Positions 25,725-34,519 of a stretch of 64,000 nt of DNA are shown here, in pieces. Positions within the stretch are counted from its first letter, which is position 1. Every line of letters begins with the position of its first letter. The translations under genes were made by a program, and so were the position numbers. This DNA is from Cerina sp048266425 (GTDB taxonomy: Bacteria; Bacteroidota; Bacteroidia; Flavobacteriales; Flavobacteriaceae), in the NCBI GenBank assembly GCA_048266425.1, contig JBLWZN010000001.1, forward strand, positions 62,001-126,000, in the 5' to 3' direction. Under the pieces are notes generated by a model. That model saw nothing but the letters and a program-made list of their open reading frames with translations. It did no database searches and was not told where the DNA came from.

Positions 25725-28040
25725 ATGTTGGAAAAGAAAGACGGAATACTACAGAATAACGTAGAGGAAAAAAATAATATGGAAAGACCCGACGTGCAAC
25801 CGGAGTGGACGCAATCTCCCGGCCAGGCCAAGGATTCGGAGGCCAAGGGCGAAGATTTGAAGGACTCAACGGAAGACGGGTCCCACCCCGAAAATTCGCA
25901 GGCAATAGGTAAGGAATCGGCGGATTCTGTCAAGGAAGCCGCAGTCGATGCGAAGTCGGTTTCAAATGCACAGGAAGGCGAGGTTGATCAAGTGGAGGAA
26001 TCCGTTCAGCCAATTGAAGGAAAGGATGTGGAAGGGACCAAATCGGATGGCGGACAGGAGGAAGTAAAAGATGGAACGGAGAAGGCCGGGGAGGAAGTCG
26101 GGTCAGAAGAAGGCACGGATAAAGAATCCACCAGTAGTGAACAGGCAGCTTTGACCGATAAATCCAACGAAAACGATAAGGAGGAGGATGTGTTGGAAGA
26201 GATCGACGATTCCAACGCAGAGGACGCGGAGGACGAGGACAACAAGCATAGGCATACCATACCAATGCTGGACTATCATTCCATGACCATGGAAAATTTG
26301 GTGGGCGAATTGCAGAAATTGGTCCGTATGGAAAAAGTCCAGGCCATAAAAAAGCACGTTGACGGCATTAAATACGAGTTCGATCAAAAGTTTTTGGAAT
26401 TTATTGAGCAGAAAAAAGAGGAATTCATAAGTAACGGTGGGAACGAAATTGATTTTAGGTACAATTCCGTTGATAAAAGGCAGTTTAATGAGGTATATGC
26501 CGATTACCGTGAAAAGCGCGACCAGTATTACAAGCGGCTCGACCGGTCCCTTAAGGACAATTTGGCCAACCGACTGGAGATCATAGAAGAGCTCAAAGGC
26601 TTGGTGAACGTGGAGGAAGACATCAATACTACTTACAAAAATTTTAAGGATGTCCAGGAACGATGGCGAAATGCAGGACCGGTACCAAGGACCAACTACA
26701 ATGACGTTTGGCGTACCTATCAGCACCATATCGAAATTTTTTATGATTTTCTTCATCTCAACAGGGAGCTTCGGGACCTCGATTTTAAGCACAATTTGGA
26801 GGAAAAGCTAAAAATTATTGAGCGCGCGGAAGCTTTAGGAAAGGAGCCCGATCTGGGAATGGCCTTTCACGAGCTACAGAATTTGCACAAGGTCTGGAAG
26901 GAAGACATAGGGCCGGTAGACAAAGAACACCGGGAAGCTATCTGGGAACGGTTCAGCAATGCCACAAAAGTTCTGCACCAACGCAGACAAGAGCACTACA
27001 AGGAGCTGGACAAGGTTTATGAGCAGAATTTAAAGCTGAAAAACCAAATTATCGAGGATATTCTGAAAATAGCAAACAGTGTTTCCAAAAACCATCGGGC
27101 CCTTCAGCAACAGATCAAAGAGGTAGAAAAATTGCGGGAGGCCTTTTTTAAGGCCGGGAAAGTGCCACAAAAGGTAAATGAACAGACCTGGGCCGCCTTT
27201 AAGACCGCTGTACGCGATTTTAACCGGGCAAAAAACAATTTCTATAAAAACCTAAAAAAGGATCAGCAAGACAACTTGGATAAAAAAAGAGAGCTGTTAT
27301 CGCTGGCAATTACCTTAAAGGATAGTGAGGATTGGGACAGTGCGACCTCCGAAATGAAAAGAATCCAAAGTGAATGGAAGAAAATTGGCCATGTGCCCCG
27401 CAAGTACTCCGATAAACTTTGGAATGATTTTAAAAAGGCGTGCAACCACTATTTTGATCGGTTACATGCCCTTAAAAGTGATGCCCAGAAGGAAGAAATC
27501 GAGAATTTTGACAAGAAAAATGCTTGTTTGGAAAACTTGAAAAACTATCAATTGACCGGGGAGAAGGAAAAGGACATGGCGGCCATAAAAGCAATTATCA
27601 CCGAATGGAAGTCCGTTGGTCGGGTGCCTTTTACCAAGAAGAACATCAATGCAAAGTTCAATAAGATATTGGATGCCCTTTTTAGAAAATTGAAGGTCGG
27701 CCAACAGGAAGCGGAATTACTGAAATATGGAAACAAGATCCAGCAATTGGCCAATGCCGATAACGAGAACGCCATTTATAAGGAACGTACTTTTATAAGG
27801 CGTAAGATAGAGGATAGCAAGAGCGAAATCCGTCAATTGGAAACCAACCTTCAGTTCTTTTCCAATGCGTCCGAGGATAGCCCGGTAGTACAGGAAGTTG
27901 TAAAGAATATTGATGGCCACAAGGCGGCCCTTGCAACTTGGAAGGAGAAACTGAAGAAATTGAATATCCTGGAAAACAACCTTAACAGGGAGTCCGAAGC
28001 CGAAAATGATACGGACGAGGAATCACAAGGGGAGGAATAA
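25725..28040 (+). CDS. DUF349 repeat protein with long acidic N-terminal region
   Basis: 771 aa from the ATG at 25725 (an in-frame TTG two codons earlier is the alternative). Residues about 1-185 are a low-complexity, Glu/Asp/Ser-rich tail, probably disordered. The remainder has at least five DUF349 repeats marked by W-x3-G: ERWRNAGPVP, KVWKEDIGPVD, AFFKAGKVP, SEWKKIGHVP and TEWKSVGRVP, embedded in long charged helices. There is no signal peptide. DUF349 proteins are common in Bacteroidota; their molecular function is poorly known, and nucleic-acid binding has been suggested for some. It is monocistronic by layout, followed by a repeat-filled gap. Confidence 0.92.
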   Translation: MLEKKDGILQNNVEEKNNMERPDVQPEWTQSPGQAKDSEAKGEDLKDSTEDGSHPENSQAIGKESADSVKEAAVDAKSVSNAQEGEVDQVEESVQPIEGKDVEGTKSDGGQEEVKDGTEKAGEEVGSEEGTDKESTSSEQAALTDKSNENDKEEDVLEEIDDSNAEDAEDEDNKHRHTIPMLDYHSMTMENLVGELQKLVRMEKVQAIKKHVDGIKYEFDQKFLEFIEQKKEEFISNGGNEIDFRYNSVDKRQFNEVYADYREKRDQYYKRLDRSLKDNLANRLEIIEELKGLVNVEEDINTTYKNFKDVQERWRNAGPVPRTNYNDVWRTYQHHIEIFYDFLHLNRELRDLDFKHNLEEKLKIIERAEALGKEPDLGMAFHELQNLHKVWKEDIGPVDKEHREAIWERFSNATKVLHQRRQEHYKELDKVYEQNLKLKNQIIEDILKIANSVSKNHRALQQQIKEVEKLREAFFKAGKVPQKVNEQTWAAFKTAVRDFNRAKNNFYKNLKKDQQDNLDKKRELLSLAITLKDSEDWDSATSEMKRIQSEWKKIGHVPRKYSDKLWNDFKKACNHYFDRLHALKSDAQKEEIENFDKKNACLENLKNYQLTGEKEKDMAAIKAIITEWKSVGRVPFTKKNINAKFNKILDALFRKLKVGQQEAELLKYGNKIQQLANADNENAIYKERTFIRRKIEDSKSEIRQLETNLQFFSNASEDSPVVQEVVKNIDGHKAALATWKEKLKKLNILENNLNRESEAENDTDEESQGEE

Positions 28041-28048
28041 ATATGTTT

Positions 28049-28240
28049 TAAACAAGAGCCAGGAATCAAGAGACAAGAGGCAAGTCCCTCATCCGGACCT
28101 GTGGTCTGGGATTTCGAACTTTGTCTAACATGGAAGGTCAGTTTATGAGTTTATAAAAAAGCCATCTTTTGATAATCAGTTGTTTAAGAAACATGTTGGA
28201 TAATAGAGCCAGAAATCAAGAGGCAAGAGACAAGACTAAT
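28049..28240. repeat. AAGAATCAAGA-type intergenic repeats
   Basis: The gap holds AACAAGAGCCAGGAATCAAGAG-like sequence at 28049-28085, GTTTATGAGTTTATA at 28141-28155 and a second AGAGCCAGAAATCAAGAG-like copy at 28206-28238. Related elements occur at 39177-39335 and 43612-43725. No gene is seen in 28041-28317. Confidence 0.7.
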
Positions 28241-28317
28241 GGATGGAAAAGTATAAAATCAGGTTGATTTTTGCCTCTAGTTTTATAAACCACTATTATT
28301 AATCCATATTTTTTTGT

Positions 28318-28527
28318 GTGAAAAAGGCGATACTTTTCATATTTCTCCTTGGTTGCTCCAGTTCCTGTGTGGCCGTAAAGGAGTATGATAGGGCTTATCT
28401 GAACGACGACGAAATGCAACTGTCCGCCAAAAAGTCGGCCCGTTTTGAGAACAATTTTCACGTCTATAGGGAAGGGGCATCCGGAGCCAATGGGGGAAAG
28501 ACCGGCGGCGGCTGTGGTTGTAATTAG
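28318..28527 (+). CDS. DUF4266 small lipoprotein with GGGCGCN tail
   Basis: 69 aa, GTG start. A short signal peptide ends at SSSC (Cys17) or less likely LLGC (Cys13), predicting a lipoprotein. The mature part begins CVAVKEYDRAYLNDDEMQL, the DUF4266 signature, and ends in GGKTGGGCGCN, a glycine/cysteine tail at the very C-terminus. In other bacteria DUF4266 genes sit beside DUF3570 genes, often with a thioredoxin-like gene and an ApbE flavin transferase; only the DUF3570 partner is present here. The cysteines may bind metal or be modified; this is not known. Confidence 0.85.
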   Translation: MKKAILFIFLLGCSSSCVAVKEYDRAYLNDDEMQLSAKKSARFENNFHVYREGASGANGGKTGGGCGCN

Positions 28528-28699
28528 GTGAAGCCCATTTTATCAAAAACCGACATGGGAGGAGTTTTTGATGAAAAGTTGGTTGAACTTATCCCTACGA
28601 TTGGTAGGGGTCTTTCAATGATTCCAATAGGTGAATGTTACCACCTCTTTATGACCGACTTATGGAATGGGACAAATAATCCATTAACCAATTACCTAC

Positions 28700-29980
28700 T
28701 TGAAAATAATAACTTTCATAATTTTTTTTGTCTCTGTTTTCTGGAGCCATGCCCAGGAAGAACCCGTTAGCACCTATAAAAAAAGGGTGCTGGAAGCTAC
28801 CGAGATAAATTTATTGATGAGCTATTACCAGCAAGATGGCGAGCACGCAGCCGTAACCGGGGGGGAGGGCACAGAGGAATTAAAGGATGTTTCCTCTTCC
28901 CTTGTGGTAAGCATGCCGCTGAACGCCGATGACGTCCTGACCGTGGATGTGGGAATATCCGCATATTCCTCGGCCTCTACCAGCAACATCAACCCGTTGG
29001 ACGGGGATAATACATTTATCAGTCCATTTAACGCTTCGTCGGGCGCTTCCCGGAACGATGTGTTGGTCTATGCCAATCCATCCTATGAACACAGTTCTGA
29101 TGACCGAAACTCGATCTGGAGGGCCCAAGTCTCTTTTTCCAATGAGTTCGACTATTTTTCCCTTGGTTTTGGAGGTGGATATACGCGTTTGTTCAACAGT
29201 AAAAATACAGAGGTATCTGCCAATGCGCAGGTGTTTTTGGATCATTGGAATCCACAGATACCCATTGAGCTTCGGGATGGTTTTTTTGATGATCGTATCA
29301 CGGGAGAGGGTATTTATGACCCTATGTTTAAAGGGTTTAATACCGACAAACGAAATTCGTATGCACTCTCCCTTTCCTTTTCACAGATTTTGGACAAAAA
29401 ATGGCAGGCATCCCTTTTGATGGACTTGGTGCTTCAAAATGGGTTGCTCAGTACTCCTTTTCAACGGATCTATTTTGGGGATATCAATGATTTTTTTATC
29501 GATGATTTTCAGTTGGCCGATGACGTGGAACGCCTTCCGGACAGCCGTTTTAAGATTCCCTTGGGCATTCGGATGAATTATTATCTGAACGACTTTTTTA
29601 CCTTCCGGGGCTATTATCGATTTTACTTTGATGATTGGGGGATAGCCGCCAGCACCGTTAGTTTGGAAGTTCCTATAAAACTCAACGATTCTTTTACCAT
29701 GTATCCCATTTATCGTTTCTATACACAAAGGGCGGCGGATTATTTTTACAAAAAGGAAGATGCTCTCTCCAATTACACATTTTACACCTCGGATTACGAC
29801 CTTTCAAGTTTTCATGCCCATCAGTATGGACTCGGCCTGCAGTACAAGGACATATTTGCCGATACCCGATTGTTCCTCTTTGGACTAAAAGCCTTGGACT
29901 TACGGTTGAACCGATATAACCGAAGCGATGGGTTGGATGCCTTTATCGTGACCTTTGGGGCTACTTTTGTTGGGGAGTAA
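28700..29980 (+). CDS. DUF3570 outer-membrane beta-barrel-like protein
   Basis: 426 aa, starting with TTG at 28700. The signal peptide is MKIITFIIFFVSVFWSHAQ. The mature protein is rich in alternating hydrophobic/polar strands with many aromatic residues (YALSLSFSQILDKKWQASLL, FTFRGYYRFYFDDWG) and ends in VTFGATFVGE, consistent with an outer-membrane barrel. DUF3570 is usually encoded with DUF4266, as here (172 bp downstream of it). It may display or export the small lipoprotein or a product linked to it; no function is established. Confidence 0.88.
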   Translation: MKIITFIIFFVSVFWSHAQEEPVSTYKKRVLEATEINLLMSYYQQDGEHAAVTGGEGTEELKDVSSSLVVSMPLNADDVLTVDVGISAYSSASTSNINPLDGDNTFISPFNASSGASRNDVLVYANPSYEHSSDDRNSIWRAQVSFSNEFDYFSLGFGGGYTRLFNSKNTEVSANAQVFLDHWNPQIPIELRDGFFDDRITGEGIYDPMFKGFNTDKRNSYALSLSFSQILDKKWQASLLMDLVLQNGLLSTPFQRIYFGDINDFFIDDFQLADDVERLPDSRFKIPLGIRMNYYLNDFFTFRGYYRFYFDDWGIAASTVSLEVPIKLNDSFTMYPIYRFYTQRAADYFYKKEDALSNYTFYTSDYDLSSFHAHQYGLGLQYKDIFADTRLFLFGLKALDLRLNRYNRSDGLDAFIVTFGATFVGE

Positions 29981-30188
29981 AATCAAAATATCCAGTGGCA
30001 GGGGTAATCGGATTTTCATGTTAAAGTGGTACCGGATTCTTTTGTTGTGTTTTTTAATGATTCAAGATTGACATGAGTTTTTTGGATGCAACTAAAATTA
30101 ATACGCTCTGGATTATGGGATTTGCAATCTGATCCATCCTAAAATTTACAAATTTATCGTAAATTCGCACCGCCATTGAAGCGAGAAT

Positions 30189-31265
30189 ATGATAGATAAA
30201 CTGAATATAATAAAACAGCGTTTTGATGAGATTGCCGATCTAATCATTCAGCCTGATGTGATATCGGACCAAAAGCGATATGTAGAGCTCAACAAGGAAT
30301 ACAAGGATCTTAAGGTATTGGTGGAGAAGCGGGAACATTATCTTGCCCTCACAAATAACATTGCCGAGGCCGAGGAGATCATCGCCGATGGCAGTGATCC
30401 GGAAATGACAGAGATGGCTCGTTTGCAATTTGATGAAGCCAAAGAAGCTTTACCGCCCTTGGAAGATGAGATCAAGGTGTTGTTGATTCCAAAGGATCCG
30501 GAGGACAGCAAGAACGTAGTGATGGAAATTCGCGCTGGGACCGGTGGGGACGAGGCCAGTATCTTTGCGGGCGGCCTGTACCGTATGTACACCAAATACT
30601 GCGAAGGCCGGGGTTGGAAAACCAATGTGATCGATTTGAGCGAAGGTACAAGTGGCGGGTATAAGGAAATTCAATTTGAGGTTACCGGGGAAGATGTCTA
30701 CGGCACATTAAAATTTGAGGCCGGCGTTCACCGCGTACAAAGGGTGCCGCAAACTGAAACCCAAGGCAGGGTACATACCAGTGCCGCGACGGTGATGGTT
30801 TTGCCGGAGGCGGAAGATTTTGACGTGCAGATAGAACCCAAGGATGTTCGAATCGACTTTTTCTGTTCCTCTGGTCCAGGGGGACAGTCGGTAAACACCA
30901 CCTATTCCGCGGTACGGCTGACCCACATCCCCACGGGATTGGTGGCCCAATGCCAAGATCAAAAATCCCAGCACAAGAACAAGGAAAAAGCCTTTAGGGT
31001 TCTTAGGTCCCGTTTGTACGATATGGAACTTGCCAAAAAACAGGAAGAGGATGCGGCAAAGCGAAATTCCCAGGTCAGTAGTGGAGACCGATCTGCAAAA
31101 ATCCGTACCTATAACTATTCCCAAGGCCGGGTTACAGATCACAGAATTGGACTTACGCTATACGATCTGCAGAATATAATTAACGGGGATATCCAAAAAA
31201 TAGTGGACGAACTCCAATTCGTACAGAATACCGAAAAATTAAAGGAGGCCTCCGAGATATTTTAA
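30189..31265 (+). CDS. prfA: Peptide chain release factor 1
   Basis: 358 aa, full length. It reads UAA and UAG stop codons and releases the peptide. The GGQ tripeptide is at 231-233 in SSGPGGQSVNTTYSAVRL. The C-terminal domain includes SAKIRTYNYSQGRVTDHRI. The start ATG at 30189 gives the expected N-terminus MIDKLNIIKQRFDEI. It is the upstream neighbour of pyrF, 236 bp away, with repeats between. Confidence 0.97.
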   Translation: MIDKLNIIKQRFDEIADLIIQPDVISDQKRYVELNKEYKDLKVLVEKREHYLALTNNIAEAEEIIADGSDPEMTEMARLQFDEAKEALPPLEDEIKVLLIPKDPEDSKNVVMEIRAGTGGDEASIFAGGLYRMYTKYCEGRGWKTNVIDLSEGTSGGYKEIQFEVTGEDVYGTLKFEAGVHRVQRVPQTETQGRVHTSAATVMVLPEAEDFDVQIEPKDVRIDFFCSSGPGGQSVNTTYSAVRLTHIPTGLVAQCQDQKSQHKNKEKAFRVLRSRLYDMELAKKQEEDAAKRNSQVSSGDRSAKIRTYNYSQGRVTDHRIGLTLYDLQNIINGDIQKIVDELQFVQNTEKLKEASEIF

Positions 31266-31328
31266 TTTCCCGGGTTTTGTTCCCGATCATTGAGGGCCGA
31301 AACCAAAAACTTGTGCTATAGGAATTTT

Positions 31329-31440
31329 GCGAAATACGAAATTAGAAATTCGAAGCGGGGATTATTGGTTGATGGAAAAAAAACAAATAACCGCATTACG
31401 GCATCTCGGAAAACGAAATACGAGGTACGAGATACGAAGT
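31329..31440. repeat. Degenerate ACGAAATACGA repeats
   Basis: Two blocks, 31329-31355 and 31410-31440, consist of variations on ACGAAATACGA / ACGAGATACGAAG. They lie in the prfA-pyrF gap. They resemble the other degenerate intergenic repeats of the window in style but not in sequence. Confidence 0.65.
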
Positions 31441-31501
31441 ATTAAATAAGTGGTGTAAAATTCCAATAACTTAGTAATCCAGTAAATACCGATCAGCGAT
31501 A

Positions 31502-32323
31502 ATGACCACTGAAGAACTCGTACAACAGATCCGCAAAAAACAATCCTTTCTTTGCATAGGATTGGATACAGATTTGATTAAGGTTCCCAAGCGTCTCCAA
31601 GGGGAAGAAGACCCCATCTTTGCCTTTAACAAAGCAATTATTGATAGTACCCATAGCCATTGTGTGGCCTACAAGCCAAACACGGCCTTTTACGAAGCCT
31701 ACGGGGTCAAAGGTTGGCTGGCGCTAGAAAAAACGATCGACTATTTAAATTCCGATTATCCGGAAATTTTCACAATTGCCGATGCCAAAAGAGGGGATAT
31801 TGGCAATACCTCCAAAAGATATGCGCAGGCTTTTTTCGAGGATCTAGGGTTCGATTCCGTTACCATTGCACCTTATATGGGAAAGGATTCTGTGGAGCCT
31901 TTTTTGGAATTCACCAACAAGCACACCATCCTGTTGGCACTGACTTCCAACAGTGGTGCCTATGATTTTCAGACCAAAATGGTCAACGGCATGGAGTTGT
32001 ACAAACAGGTGCTGGAAATTTCCAAAACGTATTCAAATTCCCAAAACCTAATGTATGTGGTAGGGGCAACAAAAGCCTCCTACCTGCAAGAAATTAGAAA
32101 AATAGTTCCGGATAGTTTTCTTTTAGTGCCTGGGGTCGGTGCCCAAGGTGGAAGCTTGGAAGAGGTATGCAAGTATGGCATGACCGCAAATATTGGATTG
32201 TTGGTCAACTCCTCCCGGGGCATTATTTATGCGTCGGATAAGAGTGATTTTGCCGAAATAGCAGCCAAAAAGGCAAAAGAACTCCAACAACAAATGTCCT
32301 TGGAACTAAAGAGATTCGGGTAA
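31502..32323 (+). CDS. pyrF: Orotidine 5'-phosphate decarboxylase (type 2)
   Basis: 273 aa, longer than the 230-aa type 1 enzyme, as is typical for the type 2 form found in Bacteroidota. It converts OMP to UMP. The catalytic motif is DAKRGDIGNTS with Asp94 and Lys96. N-terminal FLCIGLDTDLIKVP and C-terminal LVPGVGAQGGSLEE (phosphate binding) are present. It works after pyrE, which is encoded 8 kb away, and before pyrG. The ATG follows the repeat-containing gap. Confidence 0.96.
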   Translation: MTTEELVQQIRKKQSFLCIGLDTDLIKVPKRLQGEEDPIFAFNKAIIDSTHSHCVAYKPNTAFYEAYGVKGWLALEKTIDYLNSDYPEIFTIADAKRGDIGNTSKRYAQAFFEDLGFDSVTIAPYMGKDSVEPFLEFTNKHTILLALTSNSGAYDFQTKMVNGMELYKQVLEISKTYSNSQNLMYVVGATKASYLQEIRKIVPDSFLLVPGVGAQGGSLEEVCKYGMTANIGLLVNSSRGIIYASDKSDFAEIAAKKAKELQQQMSLELKRFG

Positions 32324-32355
32324 ATATGAACCTGGACGCAAATGGCTACTTTGGC

Positions 32356-32550
32356 CTATATGGATTTGTCCAATAGTTTTTTTATCTTCAACGCCTTTTG
32401 CTCAAAGAATTCTCCCAATTTAGAATTGGCATATTGGATTTGGGATGCCTTGTCCATAAAGTTTTGATGCAAATACGTTAAAAGGGCAGCTGTCTGCTCC
32501 CCACCGGTTATCGGTTTTGTCATTCCGACTTTACAATATTGTTTTTCCAT
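32356..32550 (-). CDS. Small protein of unknown function
   Basis: 64 aa from MEKQYCKVGM at 32550. A -7 box at 32596-32603 would start transcription near 32589, inside the longer reading frame that begins at 32610, so the ATG at 32550 is preferred. The protein is helical-looking and polar (TYLHQNFMDKASQIQYANSKL), without signal or membrane segment. I do not recognise a family. It converges with pyrF. Confidence 0.45.
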   Translation of the reverse strand: MEKQYCKVGMTKPITGGEQTAALLTYLHQNFMDKASQIQYANSKLGEFFEQKALKIKKLLDKSI

Positions 32551-32595
32551 GGCTAAGATATTTGTGAATTCAAGGGCAATGAATTCAGTTCCCTT

Positions 32596-32603
32596 CAAAG
32601 ATA
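32596..32603 (-). promoter_or_regulatory. Candidate -7 box for the 64-aa protein
   Basis: On the minus strand the sequence reads TATCTTTG, fitting TAnnTTTG, 46 bp before the proposed start codon. A standard -33 TTTG is not seen. Confidence 0.4.
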
Positions 32604-32784
32604 CGATCAAAAATGGCCACTTGGATTTTAGAGGGTTGGCCTTTGGCTAATAAAATGGTGGTTTTGTCCAATTTTTGGCAAAATGAATGATTAACGCAAG
32701 AAATTTTATATTCCCTTTATGCCCAAGTCTTTATTTTGGCCACGAGTTCATTATCTTAGTCGTACCTAAAAATTAATCGTTGTC

Positions 32785-33549
32785 ATGATAAGACCTTATA
32801 TTCTTGCAGAAACAAATTGGGAAGCCCTAAAGAAGGAAAAGTTTGAATTGGCGATTCTTCCATGGGGGGCTACGGAAGCACATAACTATCATCTTCCCTA
32901 TGGTACGGATGTGTATGAAGCCGATCATCTAGCGGCTGAGTCTGCCAGGTTGGCATGGGAGAAGGGAGGAAAGGTCATCGTCTTGCCATCGGTTCCTTTT
33001 GGGGTCAATACAGGTCAGTCCGATATTTATCTGGACATCAACTTAAACCCGAGCACCCAATTTGCTATTCTTTCAGATATCATAACGGTGCTAGAACGTC
33101 ATGGAATCAATAAGTTGTTGATTTTCAATAGTCATGGGGGCAATAATTTTAAACCTCTGGTCCGAGAATTGGGGTTGCAGTTTCCAAATATGTTTATTTG
33201 TTTTTCCAATTGGTTCCAAGCCATGGATAAAACGAAATATTTTAAGGAACCCGGCGACCATGCCGATGAAATGGAAACCAGTTTGATGCTTTATCTTAGA
33301 CCTGATCTTGTACTGCCAAAAGAGAAATGGGGCTCGGGTGCATCCAAAAAATATAAGATCAAGTCTTTTTCCGAAGGTTGGTTATGGGCAGAGCGAAAAT
33401 GGTCACAGATAAGCGAGGATACCGGAGTAGGTAATCCCATGTACTCAACCGGGGAAAGGGGAGAGCGGTTTTTTAAGGATGTAACGGAAAAGATAGGAAC
33501 CCTATTTTTGGAGCTGTGCGATGCCGATATCGAGGATCTGTATGAATAA
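32785..33549 (+). CDS. Creatininase family protein
   Basis: 254 aa of the creatininase / creatinine amidohydrolase fold, a metal-dependent amidohydrolase. Signature stretches are LPWGATEAHNYHLPYGTDVYEAD (in parts; Glu, His and Asp metal ligands), FNSHGGN and GDHADEMETSLMLYL. Family members include creatininase, the FAPy deformylase ArfB and MftE-type peptidases, so the substrate is undecided. No partner genes of creatine or mycofactocin metabolism are nearby. It is transcribed alone. Confidence 0.9.
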   Translation: MIRPYILAETNWEALKKEKFELAILPWGATEAHNYHLPYGTDVYEADHLAAESARLAWEKGGKVIVLPSVPFGVNTGQSDIYLDINLNPSTQFAILSDIITVLERHGINKLLIFNSHGGNNFKPLVRELGLQFPNMFICFSNWFQAMDKTKYFKEPGDHADEMETSLMLYLRPDLVLPKEKWGSGASKKYKIKSFSEGWLWAERKWSQISEDTGVGNPMYSTGERGERFFKDVTEKIGTLFLELCDADIEDLYE

Positions 33550-33594
33550 TAAGAACCCGTTAAGCACTCAGGGGGTGTGCATATAGATTTAGAA

Positions 33595-33861
33595 TCAGCC
33601 TTTGCTCCTAAGTTCCTTGTTTATAAGGGCCACATATTTTTTCATGGCATCCTCCGGGCTTAAATTCCTGGCTTGGATAAGGGCATTGGCCTTAAAGGCA
33701 TTGATTAGAGGTTTCTTGCTGCCTGGATGATTAAAATTGTTGTTTGCAATCTTGTAGTAGGCGTATATTTTGAGCAAAAAATCTGCTGGCAGTGGATCTG
33801 TGTAGTTGTTTACAAATTCCACGGCCTCCTCAAATTTTATACGGAGCCTTTCCTTATTCAT
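33595..33861 (-). CDS. Acyl-CoA-binding protein
   Basis: 88 aa, the size of a free ACBP. The signature LLKIYAYYKIANNNFNHPG, with the tyrosines that bind the CoA moiety, and LSPEDAMKKYVALI at the C-terminus are clear. ACBPs hold long-chain acyl-CoA esters in the cytoplasm. The start overlaps the end of psd by 8 bp, so it is the last gene of the rsfS-ftsH-LUD-cdsA-psd operon. Its place next to two phospholipid synthesis genes suggests a role in acyl supply or exchange for membrane lipids. Confidence 0.92.
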   Translation of the reverse strand: MNKERLRIKFEEAVEFVNNYTDPLPADFLLKIYAYYKIANNNFNHPGSKKPLINAFKANALIQARNLSPEDAMKKYVALINKELRSKG

Positions 33862-34519
33862 CCTTTTTCATCAGTGCTGCGACACAGGTCTTGGCACCGA
33901 CCACTTTTTGATTCAATTTTACGGTAACTGCACAATCCAAGGGCAGGAACAGATCAACCCTTGATCCAAACTTTATAAAACCACAATCGTCTCCTTGGTG
34001 GACCCCCTGACCTACTTCTGCATAGTTTACAATTCGCTTGGCCAAGGCTCCCGCCACTTGACGGTATAAAATTTCCCCGAATTTTGGGGTTTTGATTACA
34101 ACTGTCGTACGTTCATTTTCTTCGCTCGATTTGGGGTGCCATGCCACTAAGTATTTGCCGGGGTGATACTCGGAATAGGTAACAAGGCCACTTGCGGGAT
34201 ATCGTGTTACGTGTACATTTACTGGCGACATAAATATGGATACCTGTATCCGCTTGCCCTTAAAGTACTCCTTTTCCTCCACCTCCTCGATCACAACCAC
34301 CTTACCGTCCACGGGTGCCAGAATTTCATCAAAACTCTTGCTTACCTTCCTTCTTGGATTTCTGAAAAATTGCAGTATCAAGATCAGAATAGCAAGGGAT
34401 GTAAACTGAATCGTGATACGGATCCAGGGAATGTCTACATAGAAATGGGCCAAAAGAATGAGCGCACAAACAAGAAAAAAGGTCGTTAAAATAATTTTTT
34501 GGCCTTCCTTATGAAACAT
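33854..34519 (-). CDS. psd: Phosphatidylserine decarboxylase
   Basis: 221 aa, the short form. It makes phosphatidylethanolamine from phosphatidylserine at the inner membrane. Two N-terminal hydrophobic segments (ILTTFFLVCALILLAHFYV and the next) anchor it. The self-cleavage site for the pyruvoyl group is FGS with Ser186 in GFIKFGSRVDLF. The conserved VHVTRYPASG stretch contains the family His. It overlaps cdsA by 11 bp and ACBP by 8 bp, indicating coupled translation. No pssA gene is seen in the window. Confidence 0.94.
   Translation of the reverse strand: MFHKEGQKIILTTFFLVCALILLAHFYVDIPWIRITIQFTSLAILILILQFFRNPRRKVSKSFDEILAPVDGKVVVIEEVEEKEYFKGKRIQVSIFMSPVNVHVTRYPASGLVTYSEYHPGKYLVAWHPKSSEENERTTVVIKTPKFGEILYRQVAGALAKRIVNYAEVGQGVHQGDDCGFIKFGSRVDLFLPLDCAVTVKLNQKVVGAKTCVAALMKKDE

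Noticed and set aside
26103..26792. Long minus-strand frame opposite the DUF349 gene
   Set aside because: It mirrors the repetitive, acidic coding strand; its hydrophobic composition is the expected antisense of Glu/Lys-rich codons.
28528..28770. Open frame starting GTG directly after the DUF4266 stop
   Set aside because: It overlaps the well-supported DUF3570 start in another frame, has no recognisable domain and ends in the DUF3570 signal peptide region.
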